Shown here piece after piece: positions 61,872 through 64,000 of a stretch of DNA of 64,000 nt. Origin of the DNA: JAKZVK01 sp965237575 (GTDB lineage: Bacteria; Acidobacteriota; Terriglobia; Bryobacterales; UBA6623); the NCBI GenBank assembly GCA_965237575.1, contig CBDEGI010000004.1:2418001-2482000 (forward strand), written 5' to 3'. Below the pieces are notes generated by a model, which saw only the letters and a program-made list of their open reading frames with translations, was not told where the DNA came from and made no database searches. A program made the position numbers and the translations under genes. Numbering within the stretch: the first letter of the stretch is position 1; every line of letters starts with the position of its first letter.

Positions 61872-63527
61872 TTGCGCCGGTTCGTGGGATCACATCGCGG
61901 AATGTCTTGGACCAGCTTCTCTGTCCTGGTCCTTTGGCTCTCGCTATTGCCGGCACTGGAAGCCCAGGGTGGCAACGGAGACGCCCCCGGTTCCACAACC
62001 GACACTAGGCAGACCGCTGACATCGCAGGCGCCTGGGACCAGCTCCTCACGAACGTAATCCCGACCGCTAAAGTGGACCCCGCGCTGGTGGTCGAACAGA
62101 CCGGCCCACCGCAAACCGGCGCCGGGGACTTTTTCAACCACTTCTTCTTCGAGACGACCACCGAGTACATCCGGCAGGAGACGTCGTTTAGCGGCCTGTC
62201 GACGCCGACGGGAGTGATCAACCTCCCGCCCGGAGAGATCGCGATCCCCGACGGCATCCCGTATCCGCCGGTCTTTCAACCGAATTCCGACCACATCTAC
62301 TCGTTCATGAACTGGGGGACGCGGGGTTGGCTGTCCCCGAAGGTCAACACCAATTTCTCGTTCCGCTACCGCCAGGATTTGCGCCGCCTCACAGACGGTT
62401 CGCCCTCGCTCTCGATTCTCAACTCATTCCCGCAGAACCGCCGGCTGGAGCTGATGGCGGCTTCGATCGAAGTCCGGGACCTGGCGTCGAGCGGCGCGTT
62501 CGGCGGCTCGTCGTTGCGGGTCGGGCGGCAGTACATCTACGGCGCGGAGTTGGCTTCGCTCGACGGCGTGTCGTTCACGTTGCCGAAAGGGCGATTCGCG
62601 CTGACGCTGTTCGGCGGGCGGCGGTTCACCTATTACTCCAACCCCAGGCAGCGCGTGATGGGCGGAGGCAACCTGCTGATCCGTCTTCCCGGGGAATCGA
62701 GTCTCGAGTATGAAGCGCTCTTCTATGTGCGCGGAAGCCACAACATCGCCCTCCGCAAGCGCCTCAGTCTCGATTGGCGCTTGCGGACCTATTTCAAGAT
62801 GGTAGGGGGCTCACCGGTCGACTTCAGCGCGCAGGTGATGTATTTGCCTGTGGACGGGCGAACGACGGCGCGCTTCAGCTTCTTCCAGAAGCTCTCGGAT
62901 AACGACTACTTCTATGACTACACGGTACTCGCGACCGACCGCGACCCCTTCAACCGGTTGAGGCGCCTGAACCTGGGCCCGATCTCGCCTTACAGCCAGT
63001 TCATGGTGCGGGCGAGGCGCGAGATCATCCCGCGGGTGCGGGTCGGCGGCACGGTTTGGGTGCGCCGGTTGAATGATTCCGAGAAAGACGCGGGGCCCTT
63101 CATGGCCTCGTTCGAGGACTACCGCTTCAACCTGCAGACGTTCCCGCAACGGCAACTCGAATTCTTCGCCGAATTCCACCAGCGCAACACCGACCGTATA
63201 AGCCCACTGGGTGTCACCGATTTCGACGACGTGAGCCGGTCGGGCGAGACCAGGGTGCAGGACTTCACCGGCGAGTTTCGCCGCACGTTCGGGGAGGGTA
63301 GGCTGACGCTGAGCGGCGGCGCTTTCTACCGCAGGTTCAACCTACAGAACCGGTTCTTCCTCGTCGACAACGCCAGGGTGTTTGGCGTACTCGGCGGGTT
63401 CTCGGTCAAGCTGCATCAGAGGGCGCGTATCTATCTCGACTATAGTCTTGATGACGACTTTTTCATCTTTCGGCCCAGTGTTCGGCGGGCCCACCTGCTG
63501 AGAGTAGGCACACAGTTACGGTACTGA
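61872..63527 (+). CDS. Outer-membrane beta-barrel protein (porin-like)
   Basis: A 551-residue protein with a leader ending PALEAQG, a short N-terminal periplasmic stretch, then from about residue 110 a series of alternating, aromatic-rich amphipathic strands (NTNFSFRYRQDLRRL, GRFALTLFGGRRFTYYSN, ARIYLDYSLDDDFF). It ends in HLLRVGTQLRY, the terminal aromatic beta-signal for BAM-dependent insertion. Between heme proteins it might act like the barrel of a porin-cytochrome conduit (MtrB/OmbB by analogy, not by recognised homology). TTG at 61872 has GAAGG upstream; ATG at 61902 is the alternative. Its stop overlaps the next start (TGATG). Confidence 0.8.
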   Translation: MRRFVGSHRGMSWTSFSVLVLWLSLLPALEAQGGNGDAPGSTTDTRQTADIAGAWDQLLTNVIPTAKVDPALVVEQTGPPQTGAGDFFNHFFFETTTEYIRQETSFSGLSTPTGVINLPPGEIAIPDGIPYPPVFQPNSDHIYSFMNWGTRGWLSPKVNTNFSFRYRQDLRRLTDGSPSLSILNSFPQNRRLELMAASIEVRDLASSGAFGGSSLRVGRQYIYGAELASLDGVSFTLPKGRFALTLFGGRRFTYYSNPRQRVMGGGNLLIRLPGESSLEYEALFYVRGSHNIALRKRLSLDWRLRTYFKMVGGSPVDFSAQVMYLPVDGRTTARFSFFQKLSDNDYFYDYTVLATDRDPFNRLRRLNLGPISPYSQFMVRARREIIPRVRVGGTVWVRRLNDSEKDAGPFMASFEDYRFNLQTFPQRQLEFFAEFHQRNTDRISPLGVTDFDDVSRSGETRVQDFTGEFRRTFGEGRLTLSGGAFYRRFNLQNRFFLVDNARVFGVLGGFSVKLHQRARIYLDYSLDDDFFIFRPSVRRAHLLRVGTQLRY

Positions 63528-64000
63528 TGAGCGGACGCGGGAACAGGATCGTGAAGGACGGAGCCGCGAAGGACCGCCACGCGACGCGCGGTTGGGCGGT
63601 AGCGCCGGCTCTGCTGGCCTTGAGTTTGGCCTTGTCTGCTCCCTACGCCTTCGCCCAAGAGAAGCCTTCCTCCGAGCCCGCCCAGGAGACCGAACGTCGA
63701 GTCAAAGTCGTCATCGATACTCCAAACATGGTTCTACTTCCCGAGGCTGAACAGTTCTTCGTTCACGAGTTTCACGCCACCCAGCTCGAGTTGGACTGTA
63801 GCGTCTGTCACGTGCCGGTGGAAGAGAACTCGACAGTCATGGGCCGTCCCGGCCATGAGCAGTGCGAGGTGTGCCATCAAGACGACTACGAAAGCGACTT
63901 GACGCCCAGGTTTTGCGGCCAGTGTCATTCGACCTTTCCGCCGTTTAGCAACGAGGATCTTGTGCCGTTTCCGTTCTTCAAGAAGAAACGCGCCATCCTT
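63527..64000 (+). CDS. Multiheme c-type cytochrome, truncated by window end
   Basis: Start ATG overlaps the stop of the barrel gene by one base (TGATG). Residues about 20-45 are a signal sequence (GWAVAPALLALSLALSAPYA, cleavage after FAQ). Three c-heme motifs follow within 50 residues: LDCSVCHVPVEEN, HEQCEVCHQDDYE and RFCGQCHSTFPP, with spaced histidines, the density seen in c3/c7-type multiheme cytochromes. The gene runs off the end after 158 codons, so heme count and length are unknown. Tight coupling to the barrel gene suggests an electron-transfer partner. Confidence 0.85.
   Translation, partial: MSGRGNRIVKDGAAKDRHATRGWAVAPALLALSLALSAPYAFAQEKPSSEPAQETERRVKVVIDTPNMVLLPEAEQFFVHEFHATQLELDCSVCHVPVEENSTVMGRPGHEQCEVCHQDDYESDLTPRFCGQCHSTFPPFSNEDLVPFPFFKKKRAIL

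Overview
The window looks like a chromosomal stretch of an acidobacterium, probably near Solibacter/Bryobacter. The evidence is high GC content, a broken SBBP-repeat protein ending in the Solibacter-type C-terminal domain (TIGR03437 family), a winged-helix/TolB-propeller regulator, a PknB-like kinase, two planctomycete-type cytochrome/DUF1549/DUF1553 proteins (one followed by a DUF1501 protein), and several Tat-exported enolase-superfamily dehydratases. No rRNA or tRNA was recognised. Lineage is inferred from protein families only.

Layout. 0.1-5.8 kb: amidohydrolase, a large exported protein with a duplicated C-terminal domain, a Tat-exported rhamnonate-dehydratase-like enzyme. 6.07-7.25 kb: copy A of a 1.2-kb dispersed repeat carrying an ORF. 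7.6-14.5 kb: metalloprotease, truncated regulator, a second enolase-superfamily enzyme, isochorismatase-like and ThuA-like proteins, nucleotidyltransferase, RraA-like protein. 14.5-21.9 kb: gene-poor and decayed, with palindromic elements, a Ser/Thr kinase, gene fragments and the SBBP pseudogene. 22-33 kb: cytochrome/PSD1 proteins, a LolA-like protein, DUF1385-prfA, DUF1501. 33.3-36.3 kb: a hypothetical with an internal repeat, a ParDE-like pair, antitoxin-like genes and an ORF-less group II intron. 36.4-43 kb: metabolic and transport genes. 43-50 kb: an accessory island with two MITE-like insertions splitting one ORF, a NACHT-type NTPase, repeat copy B and a group II intron fragment. 49.7-57 kb: redox proteins, radical SAM enzyme, orphan betaine-type binding protein, galactonate-dehydratase-like enzyme, TIGR04282-type transferase. 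57.6-64 kb: a diheme RoxA-like cytochrome, then a tight operon of heme protein, TPR protein, outer-membrane beta-barrel and a triheme-or-more cytochrome cut by the window end.

How it may work together. The dehydratases, RraA-like protein, tartrate-dehydrogenase-like enzyme, ThuA-like protein and MFS transporter suggest use of sugar acids and plant-derived polyols, with some steps outside the cytoplasm. The 57.6-64 kb genes could form an envelope electron-transfer module (inference). The strongest unusual signals are the paired terminal-inverted-repeat elements at 44.2-44.9 kb whose removal restores a 491-codon frame, the structured 1.2-kb dispersed repeat with a covarying hairpin before its ORF, and the ORF-less group II intron at the 3' end of a small gene.
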